This document shows, piece by piece, positions 1 to 12,497 of a DNA stretch of 64,000 bases. The first letter of the stretch is position 1; each line of letters starts with the position of its first letter. The position numbers and the translations under genes are program-made. A model generated the notes under the pieces. That model was given only the letters and a program-made list of their open reading frames with translations, was not told the DNA's origin and made no database searches. The DNA is from Euptelea pleiosperma (Eukaryota > Streptophyta > Magnoliopsida > Ranunculales > Eupteleaceae). The stretch is from NCBI GenBank assembly GCA_035048495.1, contig CM068543.1, positions 35,713,096-35,777,095 on the forward strand, given 5' to 3'.

Positions 1-860
1 TAAGCCTATAATTACTGACTCTTTCGCAATCGGACCTCCTAATTTGACTCAATAACTTCAATCACAATTGTTTCAACACATTTGAAGTGTCAGAACAAGT
101 TTGCTCCATGCGTTCGTCAATGTTTCTAATTGGACTCAGTTTAGGTGTTACATTCCTAAGCTTATAATTACTGACTTTTTCGCAACCGGACCTCGTAATT
201 TGACTCAATAACTTTAATCACAATTGTTACAACACATTTGAAGTGTTGGAACAAATTTGGGACAGTCGGAACTAGTTTGCTCCATGCGTTCATCAATGTC
301 TCTAATTGGACTCAGTTTGGGTGTTACATTCCTAAGCCTTTAATTACTGACTTTTTCGCAATCGGACCTCGTAATTTGACTCAATATCTTCAATTACAAC
401 TGTTTTAACACATTTGAAGTGTTGGAACAAGATTCGGGACTATCGGAACAAGTTTGCGCCATTCTTGCGTCAATGATAATTGGACTCCGTTTGTGCGTTA
501 CATTCCCAAACTTATAACTAGTGACTTTTTCGCAACTGGACCTCGTAATTTGACTCAATCTCTTCTATTACAATTGTTTCAACACATTTGAAGTCTTCGA
601 AAAAGATTTGGGACAGTCGAAACAAGTTTGCTCCATCCGTGCGTTAATGTCTCTAATTGGACTCAGTTTGTGCGTTACATTCCTAAGCTTATTACAAGTG
701 ACTTTTACGCAACCGGACCTTGTAATTTGACTCAATCTCTTCTATTACAATTGTTTCAACACATTTGAAGTCTTGGAACAAGATTCGGGACAGTCGAAAC
801 AAGTTTGCTCCATCCGTGCATCAATGTCTCTAATTGGACTCAGTTTGTGCGTTACATTCC
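1..860 (+). repeat. Long-range satellite duplicate, left copy (offset 11,637)
   Basis: This block matches 11,638-12,497 at a constant offset of 11,637. Shared rare variants are a shortened first monomer reading GAAGTGTCAGAACAAG, CTTTCGCAATCGGACCTCC or its near copy, a monomer with TGCGCCATTCTTGC and a TGATAATTGG deletion (456 against 12,093), and ACCTTGTAATTTG (719 against 12,356). Beyond it the copies differ: three TTATTACAAGTGAC-type steps lead to the CTGGTGACCTGTTC monomer at 1,038, but two more monomers precede the matching monomer at 13,024. Confidence 0.85.
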
Positions 861-1811
861 TAAGCTTATTACAAGTGACTTTTACGCAACCGGACCTCGT
901 AATTTGACTCAATCTCTTCTATTACAATTGTTCTAATACATTTGAAGTCTTGGAACAAGATCCGGGATAGTTGAAACAAGTTTGCTCCATCCGTGCGTCA
1001 ATATTTCTAATTGGACTCTGTTTGTATGTTACATTCCGAAGCCTATAACTGGTGACCTGTTCTAAACCGGACCTCGTAATTTTACTCAATATCTTCTATT
1101 ACAATTGTTTTAACACATTGGAAGATTTGAAACAAGATTCAGGACTATCGGAAGTAATTTGCTCCATTCGTGCGTCAATGACTCTAATTGGACTCAGTTT
1201 GTGCGTTACATTCCTAAGCTTATAACTAGTGACTTTTTCGCAACCGGACCTCAAAATTTGACTAGATCTCTTCCATTACAATTGTTTCAACACATTTGAA
1301 GTCTTGGCACAAGATTTTGGACAATCAAAACAAGTTTGCTCCATCCGAGCGTCAATGTCTCTAAGTGGACTCAGTTTATGTGTTAAATTCCGAACCTATA
1401 ATTATTGAGTTTTTTTTAATCGGACCTCGTAATTTGACTTAATATCTTCTATTACAATTGTTTTAATACATTTGAAGTGTTGGAACAAGATTCGGGACTG
1501 TCGGAACAAGTTTGCCCCATTCATGCGTCAATGACTCTAATTGGACTCCGTATGAGCGTTACATTCCTAGGCTAATAACTAGTGAGTTTTTCGCAACCGA
1601 ACCTCGTAGTTTGACTCAATCTCTTCAAATACAATTGTTTAAACACATTTGAAATCTTGGAACAAGATTCAAGACAGTCGAAACAAGTTTGCTCCATTCG
1701 TTCGTCAATGTCTCTAATTGGACTCAGTTTTTGCGTTACATTCCTAAGCGTATAACAAGTGACTTTTAAGCAACCGGACATCGTAATTTGACTCAATCTC
1801 TTCTATTACAA

Positions 1812-1842
1812 TTGTTTCAACACATTTGAAGTGTTGGAACAA
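1812..1842. other. Imperfect dyad in the satellite monomer (example)
   Basis: Left arm TTGTTTCAACAC, 7-base spacer ATTTGAA, right arm GTGTTGGAACAA. The right arm read in reverse complement is TTGTTCCAACAC, so 11 of 12 arm positions pair. The dyad recurs once per monomer in monomers that carry GTGTTGG, and in weaker form in those with GTCTTGG. It is also present in the reversed array. A short hairpin or cruciform could form; whether it does is inference. Confidence 0.8.
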
Positions 1843-2010
1843 GATTTGGGACAGTCGGAACAAGTTTGCTCCATGCGTTCGTCAATGTCTCTAATTGGAC
1901 TCAGTTTGGGTGTTACATTCCTAAGCCTATAATTACTGACTTTTTCGCAACCGGACGTCGTAATTTGACACAATATCTTCTATTCTAACTGTTTTAACAC
2001 ATTTCAAGTG

Positions 2011-3360
2011 TTGGAACGAGATTTGGGACAGTCGAAACAAGTTTGCTCCATCCGTGCGTCAATGTCTCTAATTGTACTCAGTTTGTGCGTTACATTCGTA
2101 AGCTTTTAACTAGTGACTTTTCGCAACCGGACCTCGAAATTTGACTAGATCTCTTCCATTACAATTGTTTCAACACATTTGAAGTCTTGAACAAGATTCG
2201 GGACAATCAAAATAAGTTTGCTCCATCCGTGCGTCAATGTCTCTAAGTGGACTCAGTTTATGTGTTACATTCCGAACCTATAAATATTGAGTTTTTTTTA
2301 ATCGGACCTCGTAATTTGACTTAATATCTTCCATTACAATTTTTTTAATACATTTGAAGTGTTGGAACAAGATTCGGGACTGTCGGAACAAGTTTGCCCC
2401 ATTCGTGCGTCAATGACTCTAATCGGACTCCGTATGTGCGTTACATTCATAAGCCAATAACTAGTGAGTTTTTCACAACCGAACCTCGTAGTTTGACTCA
2501 ATCTCTTCCACTACAATTGTTTAAACACATTTGAAGTCTTGGAACAAGATTTGAGACAGTCGAAACAAGTTTGCTCCATTCGTTCGTCAATGTCTCTAAT
2601 TGGACTCAGTTTGTGCGTTACATTCCTAAGCTTATAACAAGTGACTTATAAGCAACCGGACCTCGTAATTTGACTCAATCTCTTCTATTACAATTGTTTC
2701 AACACATTTGAAGTGTTGGAACAAGATATGGGACAGTCGGAACAAGTTTGCTCCATGCGTTCGTCAATGTCTCTAATTGGACTCAGTTTGGGTGTTACAT
2801 TCCTAAGCCCATAATTACTGACTTTTTCGCAACCGGACCTCGTAATTTGACTCAATAACTTCAATCACAATTGTTAAAACACATTTGAAGTGTTGGAACA
2901 AGATTTGGGACAGTCGGAACAAGTTTGCTCCATGCGTTCGTCAATGTCTCTAATTGGACTCAGTTTGGGTGTTACATTCCTAAGCCTATAATTACTGACT
3001 TTTTGGCAACCGGACCTCGTAATTTGACTCAATATCTTCTATTTCAACTGTTTTAACACATTTGAAGTGTTGGAACTAGATTCGGGACTATCGTAACAAG
3101 TTTGCCCCATTCGTGCGTCAATGACTCTAATTGGACTCCGTTTGTGCCTTACATTCCTAAGCTTATAACTGGTGACTTTTTCACAACTGGACCTCGTAAT
3201 TTGACTCAATCTCTTCTATTACAATTGTTTCAACACATTTGAAAAGTTGGAACAAGATTTGGGATAGTCGGAACAAGCTTGCTCCATGCGTGCGTCAATG
3301 TCTCTAATTGGACTCTGTTTGTGTGTTACATTCCGAAGCCAATAACTAGTGACTTGTTCC
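2011..3360 (+). repeat. Higher-order block, 13-monomer offset, copy 1
   Basis: The block matches 4,306-5,655 at an offset of 2,295 bp (13 monomers). Diagnostic pairs are TTGGAACGAG at 2,011 and 4,306, and ATTTCAACTG at 3,041 and 5,336, with shared types in order between them (GACTAGATCTC, a T-rich TGAGTTTTTTTTAATCGG monomer, GGAACTAGATTC). After about 3,360 the second copy gains one monomer, so the next marker (AACCTCATT) is 2,471 bp away (3,721 to 6,192). Confidence 0.8.
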
Positions 3361-4305
3361 CAACCGGACCTCGTAATTTTACTCAATATCTTCCATTACA
3401 ATTCTTTCAACACATTTGAAGTGTTGGAATAAGATTTGAGACAGTCGGAACCAGTTTGCTCCATGCGTTCGTCAATATCTCTAATTGGACTCAGTTTGGG
3501 TGTTACATTCCTAAGCGTATAATTAATGACTTTTTTGCAACCGGACCTCGTAATTTGACTCAATATCTTCTATTACAACTGTTTTAAAACATTTGCAGTG
3601 TTGGAACAGGATTCGGGACTATCGGAACAAGATTGCCCCATTCGTGCGTCAATGACTCTAATTGGACTCCGTATGTGCGTTACATTCCTAAGCTTATAAC
3701 TAGTGAGTTTTCCGCAACCGAACCTCATTGTTTGACTCAATCTCTTCCATTACAATTGTTTAAACACATTTGAAGTCTTGGAACAAGATTCGGGACAGTC
3801 GAAACAAGTTTGCTCCATGCGTTCGTCAATGTCTCTAATTAGACTCAGTTTGGGTGTTACATTCTGCCGATAATTACTGACTTTTTCGCAACCGGACCTC
3901 GTAATTTGACTCAATAACTTCAATCACAATTGTTACAACACATTTGAAGTGTTGGAACAAGATTTGGGACAGTCGGAACAAGTTTGCTCCATGCGTTCGT
4001 CAATGTCTCTAATTGGACTCAGTTTGGGTGTTACATTCCTAAGCCTATAATTACTGACTTTTTCGCAACTGGACCTCGTAATTTGACTCAATAACTTCAA
4101 TCACAATTGTTACAAAACATTTGAAGTGTAGGCACAAGATTTGGGACAATCAGAACAAGTTTGCTCCATGCGTTCGTCAATGTCTCTAATTGGACTCAGT
4201 TTGGGTGTTACATTCCTAAGCCTATAATTACTGACTTTTTGGCAACCGGACCTCGTAATTTGACTCAATATCTTCTATTTCAACTGCTTTAACACATTTC
4301 AAGTG

Positions 4306-5655
4306 TTGGAACGAGATTCGGGACAATCGAAACAAGTTTGCTCCATTCGTGCGTCAATGTCTCTAATTGTACTCAGTTTGTGCGTTACATTCCTAAGCTT
4401 ATAACTAGTGACTTTTCGCAACCGGATCTCGAAATTTGACTAGATCTCTTCCATTACAATTGTTTCAACACATTTGAAGTCTTGAACAAGATTAGGGACA
4501 ATCAAAACAAGTTTGCTCCATCCGTGCGTCAATGTCTCTAAGTGGACTCAGTTTATGTGTTACATTCCGAACCTATAAATATTGAGTTTTTTTTAATCGG
4601 ACCTCGTAATCTGACTTAATATCTTCTATTACAATTGTTTTAATACATTTGAACTGTTGGAACAAGATTCGGGACTGTCGGAACAAGTTTGCCCCATTCG
4701 TGCGTCAATGACTCTAATTGGACTCCGTATGTGCGTTACATTCCTAAGCTAATAACTAGTGAGTTTTTCGCAACCGAACCTCGTAGGTTGACTCAATCTC
4801 TTCCATTATAATTCTTTAAACACATTTGAAGTCTTGGAACAAGATTCGAGACAGTCGAAACAAGTTTGCTCCATTCGTTCGTCAATGTCTCTAATTGGAC
4901 TCAGTTTGGGTGTTACATTCCTAAGCTTATAATAAGTGACTTTTAAGCAACCGGACCTCGTAATTTGACTCAATCTCTTCTATTACAATTGTTTCAACAC
5001 ATTTGAAGTGTTGGAACAAGATTTGGGATAGTCGGAACAAGTTTGCTCCATGCGTTCGTCAATGTCTCTAATTGGACTCAGTTTGGGTGTTACATTCCTA
5101 AGCCTATAATTACTGGCTTTTTCGCAACCGGACCTCGTAATTTGACTCAATAACTTCAATCACAATTGTTAAAACACATTTGAAGTGTTGGAACAAGATT
5201 TGGGACAGTCGGAACAAGTTTGCTCCATGCGTTCGTCAATGTCTCTAATTGGACTCAGTTTGGGTGTTACATTCCTAAGCCTATAATTACTGACTTTTTG
5301 GCAACCAGACCTCGTAATTTGACTCAATATCTTCTATTTCAACTGTTTTAACACATTTGAAGTGTTGGAACTAGATTCGGGACTATCGTAACAAGTTTGC
5401 CCCTTCGTGCGTCAATGAATCTAATTGGACTCCGTTTGTGCCTTACATCCCTAAGCTTATAACTGGTGACTTTTTCGCAACTGGACCTCGTAATTTGACT
5501 CAATCTCTTCTATTACAATTGTTTCAACACATTTGAAGTGTTGGAACAAGATTTGGTATAGTCGGAACAAGCTTGCTCCATGCGTGCGTCAATGTCTCTA
5601 ATTGGACTCAGTTTGTGTGTTACATTCCGAAGCCAATAACTAGTGACTTGTTGTC
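4306..5655 (+). repeat. Higher-order block, copy 2 of the 13-monomer pair; also repeated near 14.5 kb
   Basis: Besides matching 2,011-3,360, this block matches 14,528-15,878 at an offset of 10,222-10,224. The markers are TTGGAACGAG at 4,306 and 14,528, GTTGGAACTA at 5,363 and 15,587, and the CTTGTT(C/G)TCAACCAGACC monomer at 5,647 and 15,871. It is therefore one of three copies in this segment. Confidence 0.8.
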
Positions 5656-6191
5656 AACCAGACCTCGTAATTTTACTCAATATCTTTTATTTCAACTATT
5701 TTAACACATTTGAAGTGTTGGAACTAGATTCGGGACTTTCGTAACAAGCTTGCCCCATTCGTGCGTCAATGAATCTAATTGGACTCCCTTTGTGCCTTAC
5801 ATTCCTAAGCTTATAACTGGTGACTTTTTCGCAACTGGACCTCGTAATTTGACTCAATCTCTTCTATTACAATTGTTTCAACACATTTGAAGTGTTGGAA
5901 CAGGATTTGGGACAGTCGGAACAAGTTTGCTCCATGCGTTCGTCAATATCTCTAATTGGCCTCAGTTTGGGTGTTACATTCCTAAGCGTATAATTAATGA
6001 CTTTTTTGCAACCGGACCTCGTAATTTGACTCAATATCTTCTATTACAACTGTTTTAACACATTTGAAGTGTTGGAACAGGATTCGGGACTATCGGAACA
6101 AGTTTGCCCCATTCGTGCGTCAATGACTCTAAGTGGACTCCGTATGTGCGTTACATTCCTAAGCTGATAACTAGTGAGTTTTCTGCAACCG

Positions 6192-8200
6192 AACCTCATT
6201 GTTTGACTCAATCTCTTCCATTACAATTGTTTAAACACATTTGAAGTCTTGGTACAAGATTCGGGACAGTCGAAACAAGTTTACACCATCCGTGCGTCAA
6301 CGTCTCTAATTGGACTCAGTTTGTGCGTTACATTCCTAAGCTTATAACAAGTTACTTTTACGCAACCGGACCTCATAATTTAACTCAATCTCTTTTATTA
6401 CAATTGTTTCAACACATTTGAAGTCTTCGAACAAGATTCGGGACAGTCGAAACAAGTTTGCTCCATTCGTGCATCAATGACTCTAATTGGACTCAGTTTG
6501 TGCGTTACATTCCTAAGCTTTTAACAAATTACTTTTTCGCAACAAGACCTCATAATTTCACTCAATCTCTTCCATTACAATTGTTTCAACACATTCGAAG
6601 TCTTGGAACAAGATTCGGGACAGTCGAAACAAGTTTGCTCCATCCGTGCATCAATGTCTCTAATTGTACTCAGTTTGTGTGTTACATTCCTAAGCTTATA
6701 ACCAGTGACTTTTTCGCAACCAGACTTCGTAGTTTGACTGAATCTCTTGTATTACAATTGTTTCAACACATTTGAAGTCTTGAAACAGGATTCGGGACAG
6801 TCGAAACAAATTTGCTCCATGCGTTCGTCAATGTCTCTAATTGGACTCAGTTTGGGTGTTACATTTTGCCTATAATTACTGACTTTTTTGCAACCGGACC
6901 TCGTAATTTGACTCAATAACTTCAATCACAATTGTTACAACACATTTGAAGTGTTGGAACAAGATTTGGTACAGTCGGACCAAGTTTGCTCAATGCGTTC
7001 GTCAATGTCTCTAATTGGACTCAGTTTGGGTGTTACATTCCTAAGCCTATAATTACTGACTTTTTCGCAACTGGACCACGTAATTTGACTCAATAACTTC
7101 AATCACAATTGTTACAACACATTTGAAGTGTTGGAACAAGATTTGGGACAACCGGAACAAGTTTGCTCCATGCGTTCGTCAATGTCTCTAATTGGACTCA
7201 GTTTGGGTGTTACATTCCTAAGCCTATAATTACTGACTTTTTGGCAACCGGACCTCGTAATTGGACTCAATATCTTCTATTTCAACTGTTTTAACACATT
7301 TGAAGTGTTGGAACAAGATTCGGGACTATCGGAACAAGTTTGCCCCATTCGTGCGTTAATGACTCTAATTGGACGCCGTTTGTGCGTTACATTCCTAAGT
7401 TTATAACTGGTGACTTTTTCACAACTGGACCTCGTAATTTGACGCAATCTCTTCTATTACAATTGTTTCAACACATTTAAAGTGTTGGAACAAGATTTGG
7501 GATAGTCGGAACAAGTTTGCTCCATGCGTGCGTCAATGTCTCTAATTGGACTAAGTTTGTGTGTTACATTCCGAAGCCTATAACTAGTGACTTGTTCTCA
7601 AAAAGACCTCGTAATTTACTTAATATCTTCTATTACAATTGTTTTAACACATTTGAAGATTTGGAACAAGATTCGGGACTGTCGGAAGAAGTCTGCTCCA
7701 TTCGTGAGTCAATGACTCTAATTGGAATCAGTTTGTGCGATACATTCCTAAGCTTTTAACAAGTTACTTTTTTGCAACCGGACCTCATAAGTTCACTCAA
7801 CTCTTCCATTACAATTGTTTCAACACATTTGTAGTCTTGGAACAAGATTCAGGACCGTCGAAACAAGTTTGCTCCATCCGTGCTTCAATGTCTCTAATTG
7901 GACTCAGTTTGTGTGTTACATTCCGAAGCCTATAATTAGTGACTTTTTTGCAACCGGACCTCGTAATTTGACTTAATATCTTCTATTACAATTTTTTTAA
8001 CACATTTGAAGTGTTGGAACAAGATTCGGGACTGTTAGAACAAGTTTGCCCCATTCGTGCCTCAATGGCTCTAATTGGACTCCGTTTGTAAGTTACATTC
8101 CAAAGCTTATAACTAGTGAGTTTTCCACAACCGAACCTCGTTGTTTGACTCAATCTCTTCCATTACAATTGTTTAAACATATTTGAAGTCTTGGAACAAG
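6192..8200 (+). repeat. Higher-order block, 18-monomer offset, copy 1
   Basis: The block matches 9,373-11,382 at offsets of 3,180-3,182 (18 monomers). The markers are AACCTCATT at 6,192 and 9,373, a six-base loss reading ATT(T/C)TGCCTATAATTAC at 6,863 and 10,043, AGCTTTTAACAAGTTAC with CATAAGTT at 7,751 and 10,933, and CTCAATGGCT at 8,061 and 11,243. An earlier relative of the six-base loss (ATTCTGCCGATAATTAC) sits at 3,861. Confidence 0.82.
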
Positions 8201-9372
8201 ATTCGGGACAGTCGAAACAAGTTTACACCTTCCGTGCGTCAATGTCTCTAATTGGACTCAGTTTGTGTGTTACATTCCTAAGCTTATAACAAGTTACTTT
8301 TACGCAACCGGACCTCATAATTTGACTCAATCTCTTCTATTACAATTGTTTCAACACATTTGAAGTCGTGGAACAAGATTCGGGACAGTCGAAACAAGTT
8401 TGCTCCATGCGTTCGTCAATGTCTCTAATTGGACTCAGATTGGGTGTTACATTCCTAAGCCTATAATTACTGACTTTTTCGCAACCGGACCTCGTAATTT
8501 GACTCAATAACTTCAATCACAATTGTTAAAACACATTTGAAGTGTTGGAACAAGATTTGGGACAGTCGGAACAAGTTTGCTCCATGAGTTCGTCAATGTC
8601 TCTAATTGGACTCAGTTTGGGTGTTACATTCCTAACCCTATAATTACAGACTTTTTGGCAACCGGACCTCGTAATTTGACTCAATATCTTCGATTTCAAC
8701 TGTTTTAACACATTTGAAGTGTTGGAACTAGATTCAGGACTATCGTAACAAGTTTGCCCCATTCGTGCGTCAATGACTCTAATTGGACTCCGTTTGTGCC
8801 TTACATTCCTAAGCTTGTAACTGGTGACTTTTTCGCAACTGGACCTCGTAATTTGACTCAATCTCTTCTATTACAATTGTTTCAACACATTTGAAGTGTT
8901 GGAACAAGATTTGGTATAGTCGGAACAAGCTTGCTCCATGCGTGCGTTAATGTCTCTAATTGGACTCAGTTTGTGTGTTACATTCCGAAGCCAATAACTA
9001 GTGACTTGTTGTCAACCAGACCTCGTAATTTTACTCAATATCTTCTATTACAATTGTTTCAACACATTTGAAGTGTTGGAACAAGATTTGGGACAGTCGG
9101 AACAAGTTTGCTCCATGCGTTCGTCAATATCTCTAATTGGACTCAGTTTGGGTGTTACATTCCTAAGCGTATAATTAATGACTTTTTTGCAACCGGACCT
9201 CGTAATTTGACTCAATATCTTCTATTACAACTGTTTTAACACATTTGAAGTGTTGGAACAAGATTCGGGACTATCGGAACAAGTTTGCCCCATTCGTGCG
9301 TCAATGACTCTAATTGGACTCCGTATGTGCGTTACATTCCTAAGCTTATAACTAGTGAGTTTTCCGCAACCG

Positions 9373-11382
9373 AACCTCATTGTTTGACTCAATCTCTTCC
9401 ATTACAATTGTTTAAACACATTTGAAGTCTTGGAACAAGTTTCGGGACAGTCGAAACAAGTTTACACCATCCGTGCGTCAATGTCTCTAATTGGACTCAG
9501 TTTGTGCGTTACATTCCTAAGCTTATAACAAGTTACTTTTACGCAACCGGACCTCATAATTTGAGTCAATCTCTTCTATTACAATTGTTTCAACACATTT
9601 GAAGTCTTGGAACAAGATTCGGGACAGTCGAAACAGGTTTGCTGCATTCGTGAGTCAATGACTCTATTTGGACTCAGTTTGTGCGTTACATTCCTAAGCT
9701 TTTAACAAATTACTTTTTCGCAACAAGACCTCAAAATTTGACTCAATCTCTTCCATTACAATTGCTTCAACACATTTGAAGTCTTGGAACAAGATTCGGG
9801 ACAGCCGAAACAAGTTTGCTCCATCCGTGCGTCAATGTCTCTAATTGTACTCAGTTTGTGTGTTACATTCCTAAGCTTATAACTAGTGGCTTTTTCGCAA
9901 CCAGACCTCGTAGTTTGACTCAATCTCTTCTATTACAATTGTTTCAACACATTTGAAGCCTTGGAACAAGATTCGGGACAGTCGAAACAAGTTTGCTCCA
10001 TGCGTTCGTCAATGTCTCTAATTGGACTCAGTTTGGGTGTTACATTCTGCCTATAATTACTGACTTTTTCGCAATCGGACCTCGTAATTTGACTCAATAA
10101 CTTCAATCACAATTGTTACAACACATTTGAAGTCTTAGAACAAGATTTGGGACAGTCGGAACAAGTTTGCTCCATGCGTTCGTCAATGTTTCTAATTGGA
10201 CTCAGTTTGGGTGTTACATTCCTAAGCCTATAATTACTGACTTTTTCGCAACTGGTCCTCGTAATTTGACTCAATAACTTCAATCACAATTGTTACAACA
10301 CATTTGAAGTGTTGGAACAAGATTTGGGACAATCGGAACAAGTTTGCTCCATGCGTTCGTCAATGTCTCTAATTGGACTCAGTTTGGGTGTTACATTTCT
10401 AAGCTTATAATTACTGACTTTTTGGCAACCGGACCTCGTAATTTGACTCAATATCTTCTATTTGAACTGTTTTAACACATTTGAAGTGTTGGAACAAGAT
10501 TCGGGACTATCGGAATAAGTTTGCCCCATTCGTGCGTCAATGACTCTAATTGGACTCCGTTTGTGCGTTACTTTCCTAAGCTTATAACTGGTGACTTTTT
10601 CGCAACTGGACCTCGTAATTTTACTAAATCTCTTCTATTATAATTGTTTCAACACATTTGAAGTGTTGGAACAAGATTTCGGATAGTCGGAACAAGTTTG
10701 CTCCATGCGTGCGTCAATGTCTCTAATTGGACTAAGTTTGTGTGTTACATTCCGAAGCCAATAACTAGTGACTTGTTCTCAAACGGACCTCGTAATTTTA
10801 CTCAATATCTTCTATTACAATTGTTTTAACACATTTGAAGATTTGGAACAATATTCGGGACTGTCGGAAGAAGTTTGCTCCATTCATGAGTCAATGACTC
10901 TAATTGGACTCAGTTTGTGCATTACATTCCTAAGCTTTTAACAAGTTACTTTTTCGCAACCGGACCTCATAAGTTGACTCAACTCTTCCATTACAATTGT
11001 TTCAACACATTTGTAGTCTTGGAACAAGATTCAGGACCGTCGAAACAAGTTTGCTCCATCCGTGCTTCAATGTCTCAAATTGGACTCAGTTTGTGTGTTA
11101 CATTCCGAAGCCTATAATTAGTGACTTTTTTGCAACCGGACCTCGTAATTTGACTTAATATCTTCTATTACAATTGTTTTAACACATTTGAAGTGTTGGA
11201 ACAAGATTCGGGACTGTTAGAACAAGTTTGCCCCATTCGTGCCTCAATGGCTCTAATTGGACTCCGTTTGTGCGTTACATTCCTAAGCTTATAACTAGTG
11301 AGTTTTCCACAACCGAACCTCGTTGTTTGACTCAATCTCTTCCATTACAATTGTTTAAACACATTTGAAGTCTTGGAACAAG
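9373..11382 (+). repeat. Higher-order block, 18-monomer offset, copy 2
   Basis: This is the second copy of the block at 6,192-8,200, with the same monomer order and the same small deletions. Differences are scattered single bases, for example CATAAGTTCACT in copy 1 and CATAAGTTGACT in copy 2. Confidence 0.82.
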
Positions 11383-11637
11383 ACTCAGGACAGTCGAAAC
11401 AAGTTTGCTCCATCTGTGCGTCAATGTCTCTAATTGGACACAGTTTCTGTGTAACATTCCGAAGCCTATAACTGATGACCTTTTCGCAACCGGACCTCGG
11501 TATTTAACTCAAACTCTTCCATCACTATTGTTTCAAGACATTTGAAGTGTTGGAACAACATTCGGGACAGTCCAGACAAGTTTGCTCCATCCGTTCGTCA
11601 ATATCTCTAATTTGACTCAATTTGGGTGTTACATTCC

Positions 11638-12497
11638 TAAGCCTATAATTACTGACTCTTTCCCAATCGGACCTCCTAATTTGACTCAATAACTTCAATC
11701 ACAATTGTTTCAACACATTTGAAGTGTCAGAACAAGTTTGCTCCATGCGTTCGTCAATGTCTCTAATTGGACTCAGTTTGGGTGTTACATTCCTAAGCCT
11801 ATAATTACTGACTTTTTCGCAACCGGACCTCGTAATTTGACTCAATAACTTTAATCACAATTGTTACAACACATTTGAAGTGTTGGAACAAAATTTGGGA
11901 CAGTCGGAACAAGTTTGCTCCATGCGTTCATCAATGTCTCTAATTGGACTCAGTTTGGGTATTATATTCCTAAGCCTTTAATTACTGATCTTTTTGCAAC
12001 CGGACCTCGTAATTTACTCAATATCTTCAATTACAACTATTTTAACACATTTGAAGTGTTGGAACAAGATTCGGGACTATCGGAACAAGTTTGCGCCATT
12101 CTTGCATCAATGATAATTGGACTCCGTTTGTGCATTACATTCCCAAACTTATAACTAGTGACTTTTTCGCAACTAGACCTCGTAATTTGACTCAATCTCT
12201 TCTATTACAATTGTTTCAACACATTTGAAGTCTTTGAAAAAGATTCAGGACAGTCGAAACAAGTTTGCCCCATCCGTGCGTTAATGTCTCTAATTGGATT
12301 CAGTTTGTGCGTTACATTCCTAAGCTTATTACAAGTGACTTTTACGCAACCGGACCTTGTAATTTGACTCAATCTCTTCTATTACAATTGTTTCAACACA
12401 TTTGAAGTCTTGGAACAAGATTCGGGACAGTCGAAACAAGTTTGCTCCATCCGTGTGTCAATGTCTCTAATTGGACTCAGTTTGTGTGTTACATTCC
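11638..12497 (+). repeat. Long-range satellite duplicate, right copy (offset 11,637)
   Basis: This is the partner of 1-860. It starts with the same shortened monomer and keeps the TGATAATTGG deletion variant. It is followed by two more TTATTACAAGTGAC-type monomers than the left copy. One of these lacks five bases (GTCAATGTCTTGGACTAAG near 12,818), which gives a 172-bp step between 12,675 and 12,847. Confidence 0.85.

Noticed and set aside
700..720. CENP-B-box-like match at TTTTTCGCAACCGGACC
   Set aside because: The spacing between TTCG and the CGG element does not fit the CENP-B core consensus, and no unit has the essential A and CGGG at the right places.
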